Positions 33,050-43,075 of a stretch of 64,000 bases of DNA are shown piece after piece. Both the position numbers and the translations under genes were made by a program. A model generated the notes under the pieces. It was not told the origin of the DNA. It saw only the letters and a program-made list of their open reading frames with translations, and did no database searches. The stretch lies in the NCBI GenBank assembly GCA_944472135.2, contig OX235263.1, positions 15,793,517-15,857,516 of the forward strand, written 5' to 3'. This DNA comes from Trichobilharzia regenti (taxonomy: Eukaryota > Platyhelminthes > Trematoda > Strigeidida > Schistosomatidae). The first letter of the stretch is position 1; each line of letters begins with the position of its first letter.

Positions 33050-33250
33050 GATTCAGTAATCAACCTCTATCTCCCTCCACATACCTGGATTACTTTTTAG
33101 AATTTTAACCATCTCCCAGCGTATTGTGTGGTCGAGTGTCAATGCATGCAACGCAATTCCTGAGCTTTTTTCTAAATTATTTATCCTATCCGGGTCAACG
33201 ATTTTAACCCCAGCTAAATTCTTATTTATTGACAATCTGACTTCTCTCGA
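33050..33250 (-). pseudogene. PLE endonuclease C-terminal relic
   Basis: The minus-strand reading LAGVKIVDPDRINNLEKSSG, IALHALTLDHTIRWEMVKIL aligns in style with the last part of PLE GIY-YIG domains (alanine-rich, then DHxIxWExVKIL). The plus-strand relic at 51835-52130 has the matching MHSLPCNHTIQPDRVKVL. Confidence 0.5.
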
Positions 33251-33264
33251 CGTAATAGTGTGAC

Positions 33265-36200
33265 CTATATAGTTGACCTAACTCACTGGTATTTTGTAAA
33301 TTATATTTGTTAAATTGGGTCAACTGGGTCTTTTAATCTACAGAGCTTGTCCCTGAGTGAGTTTGTCAGTTTAATTGCCATCGTAATTCCTGCTTGACCT
33401 TGGCGGCCTGTTTGACATCTGGGCTACCTTTTTCCTGCATCTACATATTGCATCTAATAAGTCATGTTTTCATTCCTAATTTTAATAAAATATGATCGCA
33501 AATCGCATAAAATACAGTAATTCATTCATTAAACGTTTTAAACCATATGACTTTCATGCATCTAATAAATCTAAGAGAAAACATCACGCTGGCTGGCAGC
33601 GTGCACTTAAACAGACACCTTTATATCGTACAACCATTCCTGTTATTGTCACTTCAAACTGCCGTTCACTTCCCAACAAAATTATGCATCTCCAGTCTCT
33701 CTTATCATCTGATACTTATCACAATACGGCGATTGTTGCATTACAAGAAACATGGCTCCATGAACTCTATGATGACAATCTGGTTTCCCTAAATGGTTTT
33801 ACATTGTTTAGACAAGATCGACTATGCTCCAGAAAGAAAAGAGGTGGAGGTGTTGCAACTTTCATTCATTCTCAATGGTCAACTTCAAATAACGTATGTT
33901 TTTCTTACTCTAATGACTTTATTGATTGTATAACGGTCAAATGCCGCCCGAAACACTTATCCAAGTTTAAATACGTCTTCATCTCTAACATTTATGTTAC
34001 TCCTGGCTGTTCTGCATCTGATCTATCTGATTTTGCTGATGAATTCACTGAATTCGCCGTTACACATCTTGAAAACTCTTTATCAGTTGTCACAGGAGAT
34101 TTTAACTGCTGTGATTGTTCTTTCCTCGTATCATTAGGTCATGCCAATATTGTTAAATTCCCTACTCGACTTGATAAAACTCTTGACCTAGTGTTCATTA
34201 ATGATGAGGAAATATATGAAGTACGCCGACGTGCTCCTATCATGAACTCAGATCATTGTATTATTCGGATATTACCTAAGATATACAGCAGATCTCACTT
34301 TAATATCTTCTCAAATCTGTCCAAGAAAACACAGCAAAGGTGTTACTCACAAGAAAATATGCTCAAACTAAGATGTATGCTAAATGACACTAACTGGGAA
34401 CTTTTCAACGAACACAAACTGGATGATACTATTTCCAATTTGACTGACTATCTTAAATTCTGTCTTGATATATGCTGTCCAAAACAGATAATTTTCAAAA
34501 GAATGGATCGTTTTTCTTCCCCTCATCTCAAAAAACTTCGTAGAGAAAAAGAGAAGCTGTACAAGACAAAGAATAAATCTGGTCTTAAGAAGATAAACAC
34601 CCAAATTAAATCTGAAATCAAGAGACTAAACAACATTTATAATCAAACAATACTATCTTGTAAAACCTCAGAAAACATATGGAAGCTTTTTAGAGAAATT
34701 ACTGGTTGTGGTAAGCATAATAATTTTGCCTCTTCTATTGATGTAAATACTCTCAATAGATCTTTCATCCGCCCTCCAAATGTCCTTTCTGCCTTCAATT
34801 TAACTAATAACACGACCAGTGACTTTCATCGTTTCAATACTTCTGATGTTCTTAAATGTTTGAAATCTCTTAAACCTTCCCAGAGTCTAGGCCCTGATGG
34901 TATACCTGCCATTGTTTTAAAGAAATGTGCTGATATTTTAAGTAACCCACTTACAAGCATTTTCAATACTTCTTTTTCTAATAATGTTGTACCTTCTCTG
35001 TGGAAAGATATTAAAATCATCCCTGTACCCAAGTCTGGTTCTGGAGATAGTGTTAAGTTTAGACCAATTGCCATTACCTCTCCTTTTTTGAAACTGATGG
35101 AGAAATTACTGTTACAAAAACTCATTCCCTCCCTAAGCTTCTCAAACGATCCAAAGCAGTTTGCTTACAAACAGGGTAGAAGTACTTTGGATGCTGCTGC
35201 TGTGTTTCATCACAACATTGTATCCTCCTTAGACAAAGGGGCCAAGTATGTCCGTTGTACTTTCCTTGATTACACATCTGCTTTTGACTCTGTACCTAGA
35301 GGCCTTTTGTTAAACAAGCTTAGCCTTACACAAACTGAGTCCTGGGCTATCAACTGGCTGCACTCTTACTTCTCCAATAGGATGCAGTACACGGTATATA
35401 ATGGTGTAGCTTCCTCTCCTTTGCTTACTGAAGCTGGTGTTCCTCAGGGTGCTGTTCTCTCGCCGTTTCTCTTTTCCTTCTTCTTACATGACTTACCTCT
35501 CTCAGACGAAATCAACTTCGTCAAATATGCAGATGACCTGACTGTTTCGCTTCCCGTTAAGTCTCAGTCAGACTGCTTCAAATTAAATAGCTTCCTGTCG
35601 GACATCAGTCAGTGGTCTAAACTAAATGGCCTAACGCTGAATCCCTCAAAATGCCAGACTGTCGACTTCTCCTTTAGGCATAAACGAGATCTACAAACAC
35701 TAGTAAGCACTCATGATGTCTGTAGAATTGAGGGGACTATAATTGAAACAAAGTCTAATGCAAAATACCTCGGATTAGTTATATCTTCCGACCTTACTTG
35801 GTCATCTCATATCCAAATGATTTCCAAGAAAGTGTTTCGTCTAACCTACTACATTAAGAAACTCAGACTAACTGGAGTCCCTCAACCTCTGCTTTCACAA
35901 TTTGTCAACTCTCGTATCCTACCTATTCTACTTTACTGTTCCCCGTTAGTCTTTCCTGGGTTACTGAAAAAGGATTATACCATCCTGAGAAGGATGTTGA
36001 AGGTAGTTAGTAGGACTAGCGGTGTAAAACTCAGTCAGCTCGTCACAACATTAGTGGATAAGCATCTGAATACATGTGAGAAATGGTCTAAAACCATACT
36101 CTCTGACCCCCAACACCCCCTCTATTCCCAACTCTCTCCTTGCATCTCATCAGGTAGAACCAGAAATCAGTACAAAATAATATATGCTCGTACAACCAAG

Positions 36201-37070
36201 TATAGGAACTCAACGATACCATATTTGGCCCGTGTTCTAAGTGACAGAGACAATGTTAAGCGTGAAACCTATGACTTGCTTTGTTGTTAATAACATAATT
36301 TTGGCCCTTGTTATTTCCCCCTTATACTCTCTTATTTGTACTCTATAGTGAACAACCTTCTTAAACATACTTAGCTGCTTAAAATTATTATCATTGGCTT
36401 ACTTTTTTTTACTTTACTCTATTCCTTCTTTTGTATATCTACTGGGTCCGACTATATTATCACTATGATTATTAAAAATTGTCCCGTCATTAACCATCAT
36501 GTAACATTAGTTTTGTGGTTGTTCTTTGTTCGGCACTATTTAACTGACAATCTTGTTTGTTATTGCCACTATCACCATCTTAAAAAATTTTGTATTATGC
36601 ATGATTCCTCACACTACCACTACAAACACTGCATTAGTGCTGACAATAAAAAAAACACAACCTGAAATGTTTATTTTATGATTGTTTAGTGTTGTTCAAT
36701 CAAATTAACTGATCATCTTAGCTATAAACATTCTTAAGAACATCTCATAATTTCTTGTATGATTATAGCTGTTACTGTTCACCACGCATACACATATCAT
36801 AGCTTCCACTACCCAGTACTGAAATATTTTTTCATTATTGTGTTTATCTTCCTTTCTACTTGGTATTTTTTATTTGCATTTTTTTCTTTTCTTTGTTTCT
36901 TTTGTTATTTCTGTGTTTCGTTTTTTGGTTTTTTTGTCGTGTTTTTTTATATTTATTTTTTTGTAATACTCCTTTTTAATGTACGATGAAATTAGATGCA
37001 ATATTGTAGATATGTGCTGAAAATTCCACACTGTACCACAAGTACTGTTTCTGGAATAAAGCGAAATTAT
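33265..37070 (+). mobile_element. CR1-like non-LTR retrotransposon with intact coding frame
   Basis: A 5' region of about 220 bases precedes a single 932-codon frame and a 3' untranslated region of about 770 bases ending GCTGAAAATTCCACACTGTA, TTTCTGGAATAAAGCG and an irregular TTATG repeat at 37064-37090. The 5' boundary is not certain: it is placed after the PLE relic at 33050-33250. No separate ORF1 is seen, so the element may be 5'-truncated before ORF1 or of a one-frame type. Confidence 0.78.
33492..36290 (+). CDS. Endonuclease/reverse transcriptase of a CR1-like LINE
   Basis: A 932-residue protein that nicks target DNA and copies its own RNA onto it. Residues about 50-260 form an APE-type endonuclease: SNCRSL near 55, catalytic E86 in LQETW, GDFN at 202-205, LDLVF at 231-235 and SDH at 253-255. 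The reverse transcriptase starts with GPDGIP near 467 and runs through LDYTSAFDSV near 592, GVPQGAVLSPFLFSFFLHDL, and the catalytic YADD at 679-682, with a C-terminal domain to 932. Two in-frame TAA codons at 33483-33488 stand just before ATG, so the start is well constrained. No stop or frameshift is visible. Broken relatives lie at 14.0, 28.3 and 49.7 kb. Confidence 0.9.
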   Translation: MIANRIKYSNSFIKRFKPYDFHASNKSKRKHHAGWQRALKQTPLYRTTIPVIVTSNCRSLPNKIMHLQSLLSSDTYHNTAIVALQETWLHELYDDNLVSLNGFTLFRQDRLCSRKKRGGGVATFIHSQWSTSNNVCFSYSNDFIDCITVKCRPKHLSKFKYVFISNIYVTPGCSASDLSDFADEFTEFAVTHLENSLSVVTGDFNCCDCSFLVSLGHANIVKFPTRLDKTLDLVFINDEEIYEVRRRAPIMNSDHCIIRILPKIYSRSHFNIFSNLSKKTQQRCYSQENMLKLRCMLNDTNWELFNEHKLDDTISNLTDYLKFCLDICCPKQIIFKRMDRFSSPHLKKLRREKEKLYKTKNKSGLKKINTQIKSEIKRLNNIYNQTILSCKTSENIWKLFREITGCGKHNNFASSIDVNTLNRSFIRPPNVLSAFNLTNNTTSDFHRFNTSDVLKCLKSLKPSQSLGPDGIPAIVLKKCADILSNPLTSIFNTSFSNNVVPSLWKDIKIIPVPKSGSGDSVKFRPIAITSPFLKLMEKLLLQKLIPSLSFSNDPKQFAYKQGRSTLDAAAVFHHNIVSSLDKGAKYVRCTFLDYTSAFDSVPRGLLLNKLSLTQTESWAINWLHSYFSNRMQYTVYNGVASSPLLTEAGVPQGAVLSPFLFSFFLHDLPLSDEINFVKYADDLTVSLPVKSQSDCFKLNSFLSDISQWSKLNGLTLNPSKCQTVDFSFRHKRDLQTLVSTHDVCRIEGTIIETKSNAKYLGLVISSDLTWSSHIQMISKKVFRLTYYIKKLRLTGVPQPLLSQFVNSRILPILLYCSPLVFPGLLKKDYTILRRMLKVVSRTSGVKLSQLVTTLVDKHLNTCEKWSKTILSDPQHPLYSQLSPCISSGRTRNQYKIIYARTTKYRNSTIPYLARVLSDRDNVKRETYDLLCC

Positions 37071-37074
37071 TATG

Positions 37075-37510
37075 TTGTTATGTTATGTTTATTAAGAATC
37101 CCACGTGTGGTGGTCTCAGATGTCCCCTCCTGATATGATAAAGCCACGGTAAGTACCTTACACCCTCTCTTATTTGTGTTATCATTACTGGATTCACAGT
37201 TATTGTGATTTCGCTTTTGGTCTTTTCTGATCCTCCTACCGAATTTTATAGGATAGTTATTTGATAGCAACGCTTCTTCTATCTGTTTTATTTCATCATT
37301 TAGGTCGTTTCTTACGCTACTTACTGCAACTGCTCGGTTTGTTAGACACTTAACTGAGCCTCGTGCGTTACCTGTTAAGGCAGGCTTGATTAAGTGTCTA
37401 ACAGACAGAGCAGTAGCACCGAGAGGTACAAAAAAAGACGTATATGGTAAAATTAAATAGATAGAAGAAGCGTTGGTATCGAATAAGATAGTTTTGATCC
37501 TACCCTACTG
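37075..37510. repeat. Two opposed PLE reverse transcriptase C-terminal fragments
   Basis: The minus-strand reading (down from about 37370) has CLTNRAVAVSSVRNDLND, EIKQIEEALLSNNYPIKFGR and SYQEGTSETTTRGILNKHNI. The plus-strand reading from 37383 has CLTDRAVA and IEEALVSNK. The fragment is thus duplicated head to head around 37375. The same PLE segment stands alone at 44.04-44.41 kb. Confidence 0.65.
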
Positions 37511-37734
37511 GACTCTTCACAGTTGATTTTATTTCGGTTAACCTGATGTAAAGCACTTGTTCTGAAACTGAGAAATAATTTGGTCTATATGGTTGCCTGA
37601 CGGGATTGCTGAGTAAATTTTACATTTTTGATGTGTATGATTGTTGAATAGTAGCACAGGTTTTACTGTAAATAACTGTGTTGTGAAGTAGGTAGCAATG
37701 TGATTATACAGTCTTTTCTTAGATGTTGAAATTA

Positions 37735-39195
37735 GAGACATTGTACATGACTTTAGTTTAAAACGATTCATACGGGAATATAGATAACTTCCGAGTACAA
37801 TATGAGGTACAGGTGTACTGCTGGCCGATTCGTCTTCTCACTAGTCTACTTACTACTTACTTCACTCATAACCATTTTCTATACTTTGGAGTTTTGCAGG
37901 AACCTCTTATCCTCATCCGAAGACTTTAACTGTAACCGTTTAATTCATATAATTCATTACTGTATTTTTATAATATACTGTTACACTATCATCTCATTAC
38001 CTTGGGTATTTACTCATATACTTGTTCTGTTATTGAGCTTGCTACAAAGTCCCCTACAAATCTATTGATTTTATAAAGCAAAGTTATCACTTTGGTCTCA
38101 TTAGTTGTGACGATTTTATGCGCGATAGAATAAGGGACATCTTTGATATTGTAAGATGGCTTTAGAATTTTTAGGGAAACGTTGCAGTAATGCAGATAAT
38201 GGGCAGTGAACTGGCTTTTCGATGCAAATGCTATAAACGAAGTAGTCTGAGAAGATTTCATGGATTTGAAGTTGAGTGCAGTTGTCAGTCGGTTTTTTCT
38301 TGTTGACATCAACCAACAGATTGAAATTACCTAAAAAATCAGCACTGAGTATGGCGTGACGAACGTCAGCTACAGTGAAAATCCATGTAAAATGACGGCG
38401 TAGGCCAAGATCCAAAGTAAGTGACTGTTCGCGATAAATCCGTATGCAAGTTTGGTTAGCTGTTATCAGTGACAGTTTGCTGCTGTATCAGAAAGCCGCC
38501 TGGAAAGTGGAGGGGGTATTACACAAACACCAGCTCCTGTTTCCATCAAGAATAATACACCTGTAGTTTTATCTCTCACGTAGAGAAGGTGACTTGAATG
38601 GTTGCCACTGACAGCCATCGCCATCACTGTCTGGCTGAGGAGATTCCCTGAGCCGGCTCACTACTTGTGAAAGTACATGGTTTTAAACACAGAATAGCTT
38701 GGTTTTCATACTTTCTATGATACCTGCAAATATTTTGAGCATTAGATGTTGTGGTCCACTGTCTTGAAAAAGACCGTCGACGTTGCCTTGACCTGGCAAC
38801 GCATGACATGTTGACACGTCGTCGATACTTGTGTCAGGCATTACATCTAGAATTTCGTCTGCAAACTCACTTAGTGCATATAGGTCAACAGATTTGCAGG
38901 AGATAGTCAAAATCTGTTGGATATGCCATGGTAGCCACTGCAAACACATTTCGTCAACCTTGTGTGGATTGAGCAGTTGACGCATATACCTGAGAAGCTG
39001 AGATGGCGTTCATGAGCATGAATTACATGTAGTGAGTAAAGGATAGGTTAGTTTTCCTTCAGAAGCAAGTGGAATTTTATAGACTAGTGAGAAGTCGAGA
39101 CGGCCAGCAGTACACACTGTACTTTTAATTGTACTTGTAAGTTATCTATATTCCCATATGAATCATTTTAAACAAAAGTCATGTACAATGTGTCA
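37735..39195 (-). mobile_element. Ty3/Gypsy-type relic between inverted repeats
   Basis: The sequence at 37738-37850 (TTGTACATGACTTTAGTTTA, GGGAATATAGATAACTT, CTGCTGGCCG) returns inverted at about 39075-39195. Between them the minus strand encodes Gag, protease and the start of RT. LTRs of one element should be direct, so one copy has been flipped or two opposed elements have merged. Confidence 0.65.
38060..38990 (-). pseudogene. Gypsy-type Gag-protease-RT start, broken
   Basis: Minus-strand order: a Gag piece (MRQLLNPHKVDEMCLQWLPW, HALPGQGN), a protease region with YVRDKTTGVLFLMETGAGV (the catalytic DTGA reads ETGA, so it should be dead) and VIPP, then FTWIFTVADVRHAILSADFL, the conserved step into RT, and IAHKIVTTNE toward the first RT block. 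Stops separate the pieces. Confidence 0.7.
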
Positions 39196-39304
39196 AAATC
39201 AACATGTATCAAAAGATTGCACAATCATATTGTTACGTACTCTACAATCGCTCCTTGCCACTGGGACATTATATGACTGTGATAAAAACTTCTTTAAGTT
39301 TTAA

Positions 39305-40240
39305 TCAACGATACAGGGGACTTGTTTCTTTTCACTTCTTCCATTTTGTGGGAAATCAGACAAATGTCATTGAAGCATCTGATTTCCCACAAACTGGAAG
39401 ATATGCAAGTGAAAAGCAACTAGTCGGCAGAAGGAGCATCAAGGATAGTAATTCACTTCAGGTGGACATAGAGAAAACAGAGGTAAAAGATGGAGATTCC
39501 TGGACAACACCAACAGCAACAACGACGGACAACAATCAGCCAGCATAAATGGAAGAAACGTGAAAGAAGCAGCTTCCTTTACTTACCAACCTCGCTAGCA
39601 TCGTTTCAACTACAGGCTGACAGAACTGAAAGGATATCAAAGAAGGGAGAATCGGGAAACCAAGACAAGCTTGCATTGCTCTAAAGTCTGTGTGGAGGAG
39701 ATCAACAGCACTCAAATGAAAATGAAAATAAGATCCGGATTTTCAACTCCAATGTGAAGTCAGTCAGTGCTACTTACTTTACGCATCAGAGAATCGCACT
39801 GCGCGTCATAAAGAGCACCTCAAACATACTACTGACCTTCATCAACAGCTGTCTTCGCTCAATACTACTCAAGATCAGATGGCTGACCAGAAAAGATCAG
39901 CAATTAGGAGGGATCTCTGGGAGCAAGTCAACCAGGAGCCAATTGTGCAACCAGTACGCAGGAAGAAATGGAGGGGGATTGGCCATACTTTGAGTAAATA
40001 ATCCATCAAGTGATATCATACGCCAGGCCATCGTTCAAGTGGAAGGCGAATAGGATGCGGCGAGTTGGTCGTTCGTGTGAGCGTAACATGGAGGAGGTCG
40101 TGTGAAGAAGAGAAGAAAGCATGTGGCCAGACCTGGAGGCAGGTGAAAACGTTGGTAGAGAAGCCAACACAATAGAGACGTGAGACTGAAACCCCATGTT
40201 TCTCTGGGAACTCAAGGAAACAATAATAATAATAACAAAA
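39305..40240 (+). pseudogene. RTE-like LINE with 5' inversion, broken
   Basis: About 45 bases at 39310-39360 (CTTTTCACTTCTTCCATTTT) are the reverse complement of 39378-39420 (ACTGGAAGATATGCAAGTGA), meeting at GGGAAATCAG/CTGATTTCCC. This is the picture left by twin priming during LINE insertion. The plus-strand remainder reads ASFTYLPTSLASF, KIRIFNSNVKSVSATYFT, INSCLRSILLKIRWLTRK and ends CCCCATGTTTCTCTGGGAAC with AAT repeats at about 40218-40240. Confidence 0.7.
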
Positions 40241-40244
40241 ATAA

Positions 40245-41255
40245 CGCAGAGGGATGCAAACGTCTACCTCCCGCTTCTTGATGAAAACCCCTAGTTCTTT
40301 TCGCTATAATTATATCCTCCAGTCTCATTCCGTGCACACACACACACACACACTGACTTTGAGATGGTTTCAACCTACTTTTAAAGATTTTTAGAGAAAA
40401 TGAAAGAGAAATCACTCAATGTGAAGATTTCAATGCTGTTCAAATTGAACAATATTGCATCAACTGACGTGTTGTCAATAACTACTACTTTTACACGATT
40501 TATGCATTTAAAATTACGAAAGAAAAAAATAATGCAGTTTTGGAATTTCTACCTAACCCTCTCCTTTTTTCTTGTTTTCTTTTAGCAAGCTGTAAACAAT
40601 CAGTTCTGTTTTGCGACAAAATCTAAATTTTTTTCGCATTTTTAACTTTTGATGACATCTAAATAACTACTAATCGTGAAGAAAATAATTCGAAAATTGA
40701 CATTTTTTGAGCATTTGATATGATAATTGTAGAAAAAAAAATATGATTTTGTTTTGAGGAGTTTAATTTTCGTTCACATAAATTAATCTTAAAAATATTT
40801 AATGTCAGTAAACTAAAGTTAGCATTTCCATCTGTTGAAATCATTTTTTTTAGTGACAAGTTCTGTAGGCATATATCAGCGTCTGTTCCGATTAAAAACG
40901 TCAATATGAAGAATTTGGTGATACTTCTTTTTATTTATTTCTAACAATAAATATAAGATTGTGCATTGCATACTGAGAATTTAGATTAGACTGTTAGAAG
41001 AAGAAAGTGTCTTGTTTGGGTGTGAAATACAACACTAAGAAAAGAGGAATTGTTCAGCTTAAAACGGTTTCTATAGCAACAAAGCTATCTTTAGAAGTTG
41101 TACAAATAGATTTATATTTACCAAGCCATTTCTTATTATTTTATTTCTAAGCGTTCAGAGTGGAACATAGAGGCTTCAAGCTTGAACGTTTTGAAGTTTC
41201 GGTAGCAGCATTTTTCATCTTTATGGATTAGGGTTGCTGGCCTCATCACCAGCCT
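40245..41255. other. Stretch without recognised gene
   Basis: Contains a CA dinucleotide run at about 40335-40352 and AT-rich DNA. No element motif recognised. Confidence 0.45.
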
Positions 41256-41284
41256 TTTTGATGTAGTTGTGTTCTCTGAGCTGA

Positions 41285-41352
41285 ATAGGTAATTTGTGAA
41301 GCCTTCAACGCCCTACTAGGCGACATCTTCAGCGAATACTTCAATTTGAATT
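41285..41352 (-). ncRNA. Hammerhead-like motif in PLE terminus
   Basis: The minus strand reads TTCG, CTGAAGA, an extra T, helix II GTCGCC/GGGCG (imperfect), then TGAAGGCTTC. It matches the architecture of the clearer motif at 58118-58162. The GAAA box is damaged (GAAG), so activity is doubtful. Confidence 0.35.
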
Positions 41353-41539
41353 GAAGTTAGCTTTTAGATTTCTTCACGAGTTTATTATTCATCTCTCCTA
41401 GTGGGTGACCCTGAACGTGTTTGGTTACTTTTTTTGTGTTTTCACACCTTCTTGGTTACTTGAATTATAATTTATTGTTTCTTTGACTTGAACTTTGACC
41501 CTTTGTGCTTTCCTATCTCACCGAAAGCCCCCAAGGAAA

Positions 41540-41990
41540 GCACCAAGAAAGTCGTCTTACATATATAAAGGAAATCTCAGAAATCACTGCAAACACTCTT
41601 TAAACCTTTAGGCATTGATGTCACACACAAACCACAAAAAAAATCATTTCACTCAGCTGGCTTTGTGTCAACCAAAAGACTCAACAGCGAAAGAAGATGT
41701 AACCAACATCATCTACAAAATAAATTGTAACAACTGTGAAAAACACTACATTGGCCAGCGTGGACGTCCCCTCCATCTCCGCACCATGATCATAAACTAG
41801 CCGTCAAAAGGGATGAAATCCAGTCCATCACTCATATCACTACATACAGACAACCGCGGAAATCAATTCGACTGGGAAAACCAATGTTCAAATACTAGAC
41901 AGTGAATCATCCAATCAGTAGACACATCGAGATAGAGAAAAATTTACCGACCGCTAAAAAGGAAACCTCACACACAAAGGGTCAAAGTAG
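41540..41990 (+). pseudogene. PLE GIY-YIG endonuclease fragment
   Basis: The frame at 41615-41800 reads VTNIIYKINCNNCEKHYIG, QRGRPLHLR: the CxxC plus HYIGQ core of PLE endonucleases. A stop after the core and a frameshift near 41800 break it. Further residues near 41900-41990 (SRHIEIEKNLPTAKKE) continue toward the C-terminus. Confidence 0.7.
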
Positions 41991-42015
41991 AAGTCAAGGG
42001 TACAATCAGTTCCTA

Positions 42016-42334
42016 TGTAACAACAGAAGACAAGGGCCAGGCAACAGATCGTTTTATTATGAAAATCAACACGTATTTATACATATTTCAGACAACATTA
42101 TTATAGACAAGCGCAGTCATCTGATTGGTTGTTTAGGTAGACAAACGCAGGCTTCTGATTGGTTGTTTCGGGATTCCTTGACAAACAGAGTTCTCTATCT
42201 GCGAATCATATTTTGCCACGTTAACTTCGCTGTGATTGGTTGTTGACTCAGCCTTGTTCACGGCCCATATTAGTGACCTAGACCTTAACGTAGATTAGTG
42301 CCAACCAATCGGCTAGCAGCCTGCTCTCACCACA
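42016..42334 (-). repeat. 3' long terminal repeat
   Basis: 319 bases, TG...CA ends in minus-strand reading, matching the other LTR base for base by eye. Contains repeated TGATTGGTTGTTT units on the plus strand. Confidence 0.9.
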
Positions 42335-42732
42335 CTCGTCCCCCCGTCAAATACGTGCGACTGAAGTCGGCTTGATCTACTTGGTGCAGGCGTCATCGTT
42401 GGCTTGTCTCGCTGTATCCATTTCTGGAGCTCGCTGACGTTCACGCGCCTCTCATTGTTCGCCATTGCGACTGTGTCTGCGTAACCCCATCTCGAAGTGA
42501 CCATATATGGTCCTTCCCACTTTGGAAACTGTTTGCCTGACCCTGTCGAACATTCGTCCATACTTCGGCCCACACCTTCATATGCTGCTTTCGCCCGACC
42601 TCCCAGCAGCGTCTCAAGTAGCAGCTCCATCGCTGACAGATTTTGAACGCCACTCAACTGCGCAGAAGCCTTGAAGTCCTGCCCGAAGATCCATATGTCT
42701 CCATCAAAAACTGCAGGGTATAGGCTTTTCAT
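42313..42732 (-). CDS. Gag N-terminus fused to integrase C-terminus
   Basis: The 139-codon minus-strand frame starts at ATG (plus 42732-42730), 11 bases past the primer-binding site, and ends inside the 3' LTR. Residues about 1-45 (YPAVFDGDIWIFGQDFKASA, ELLLETLLGGRAKAAYEG) have the pattern of a Gag capsid start (FDG, W, F, ELLL, L-G-A). From about residue 52, TGSGKQFPKWEGPYMVTSRW is the GPY-type C-terminal domain of a Gypsy integrase. The join near DECSTGSG is an in-frame internal deletion. The frame is intact. Its role (RNA packaging, or simply tolerated) is unknown. Confidence 0.75.
   Translation of the reverse strand: MKSLYPAVFDGDIWIFGQDFKASAQLSGVQNLSAMELLLETLLGGRAKAAYEGVGRSMDECSTGSGKQFPKWEGPYMVTSRWGYADTVAMANNERRVNVSELQKWIQRDKPTMTPAPSRSSRLQSHVFDGGTSVVRAGC
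42335..42350 (-). promoter_or_regulatory. Polypurine tract
   Basis: The minus strand reads GACGGGGGGACGAG directly before the 3' LTR, the expected place for plus-strand DNA priming. Confidence 0.7.
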
Positions 42733-42741
42733 TTGTCGGTA

Positions 42742-42756
42742 GGCAGCGACACCAAA
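42742..42756 (-). promoter_or_regulatory. tRNA primer-binding site
   Basis: Two bases after the 5' LTR the minus strand reads TGGTGTCGCTGCC. Its complement ends in CACCA, as a tRNA 3' end would. The tRNA species is not identified. Confidence 0.75.
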
Positions 42757-43075
42757 TGTAACAACAGAAGACAAGGGCCAGGCAACAGATCGTTTTATTA
42801 TGAAAATCAACACGTATTTATACATATTTCAGACAACATTATTATAGACAAGCGCAGTCATCTGATTGGTTGTTTAGGTAGACAAACGCAGGCTTCTGAT
42901 TGGTTGTTTCGGGATTCCTTGACAAACAGAGTTCTCTATCTGCGAATCATATTTTGCCACGTTAACTTCGCTGTGATTGGTTGTTGACTCAGCCTTGTTC
43001 ACGGCCCATATTAGTGACCTAGACCTTAACGTAGATTAGTGCCAACCAATCGGCTAGCAGCCTGCTCTCACCACA
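42757..43075 (-). repeat. 5' long terminal repeat
   Basis: 319 bases, identical by eye to 42016-42334. No substitution found on reading, which implies a very recent insertion or gene conversion. Confidence 0.9.

Larger units (their letters stand above)
42016..43075 (-). mobile_element. Young non-autonomous LTR element (Gag-integrase fusion)
   Basis: Two LTRs of 319 bases (42016-42334 and 42757-43075), identical as far as I can read, enclose 422 bases. On the minus strand each LTR starts TGTGGTGAGAGCAGG and ends GTTGTTACA. CCTA lies on both sides (42012-42015 and 43076-43079), a four-base target duplication. A primer-binding site follows the 5' LTR and a G-rich polypurine tract precedes the 3' LTR. 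It lacks protease, RT, RNase H and the integrase catalytic core, so mobility would need a helper. Confidence 0.9.

Noticed and set aside
33547..33792. Second plus-strand frame inside the CR1-like gene, and the minus-strand frames at 34380-34604 and 34826-35125
   Set aside because: Shadows of the 932-codon frame. The family motifs lie only in the long frame.
36759..36989. Phenylalanine-rich frame resembling a membrane protein
   Set aside because: T-rich 3' untranslated DNA of the CR1-like element. No supporting feature.
42733..42987. Plus-strand frames starting NNRRQGPGNRSFYY, repeated at 42.0 and 42.8 kb
   Set aside because: They translate the LTR antisense to the element. Identical only because the two LTRs are identical.
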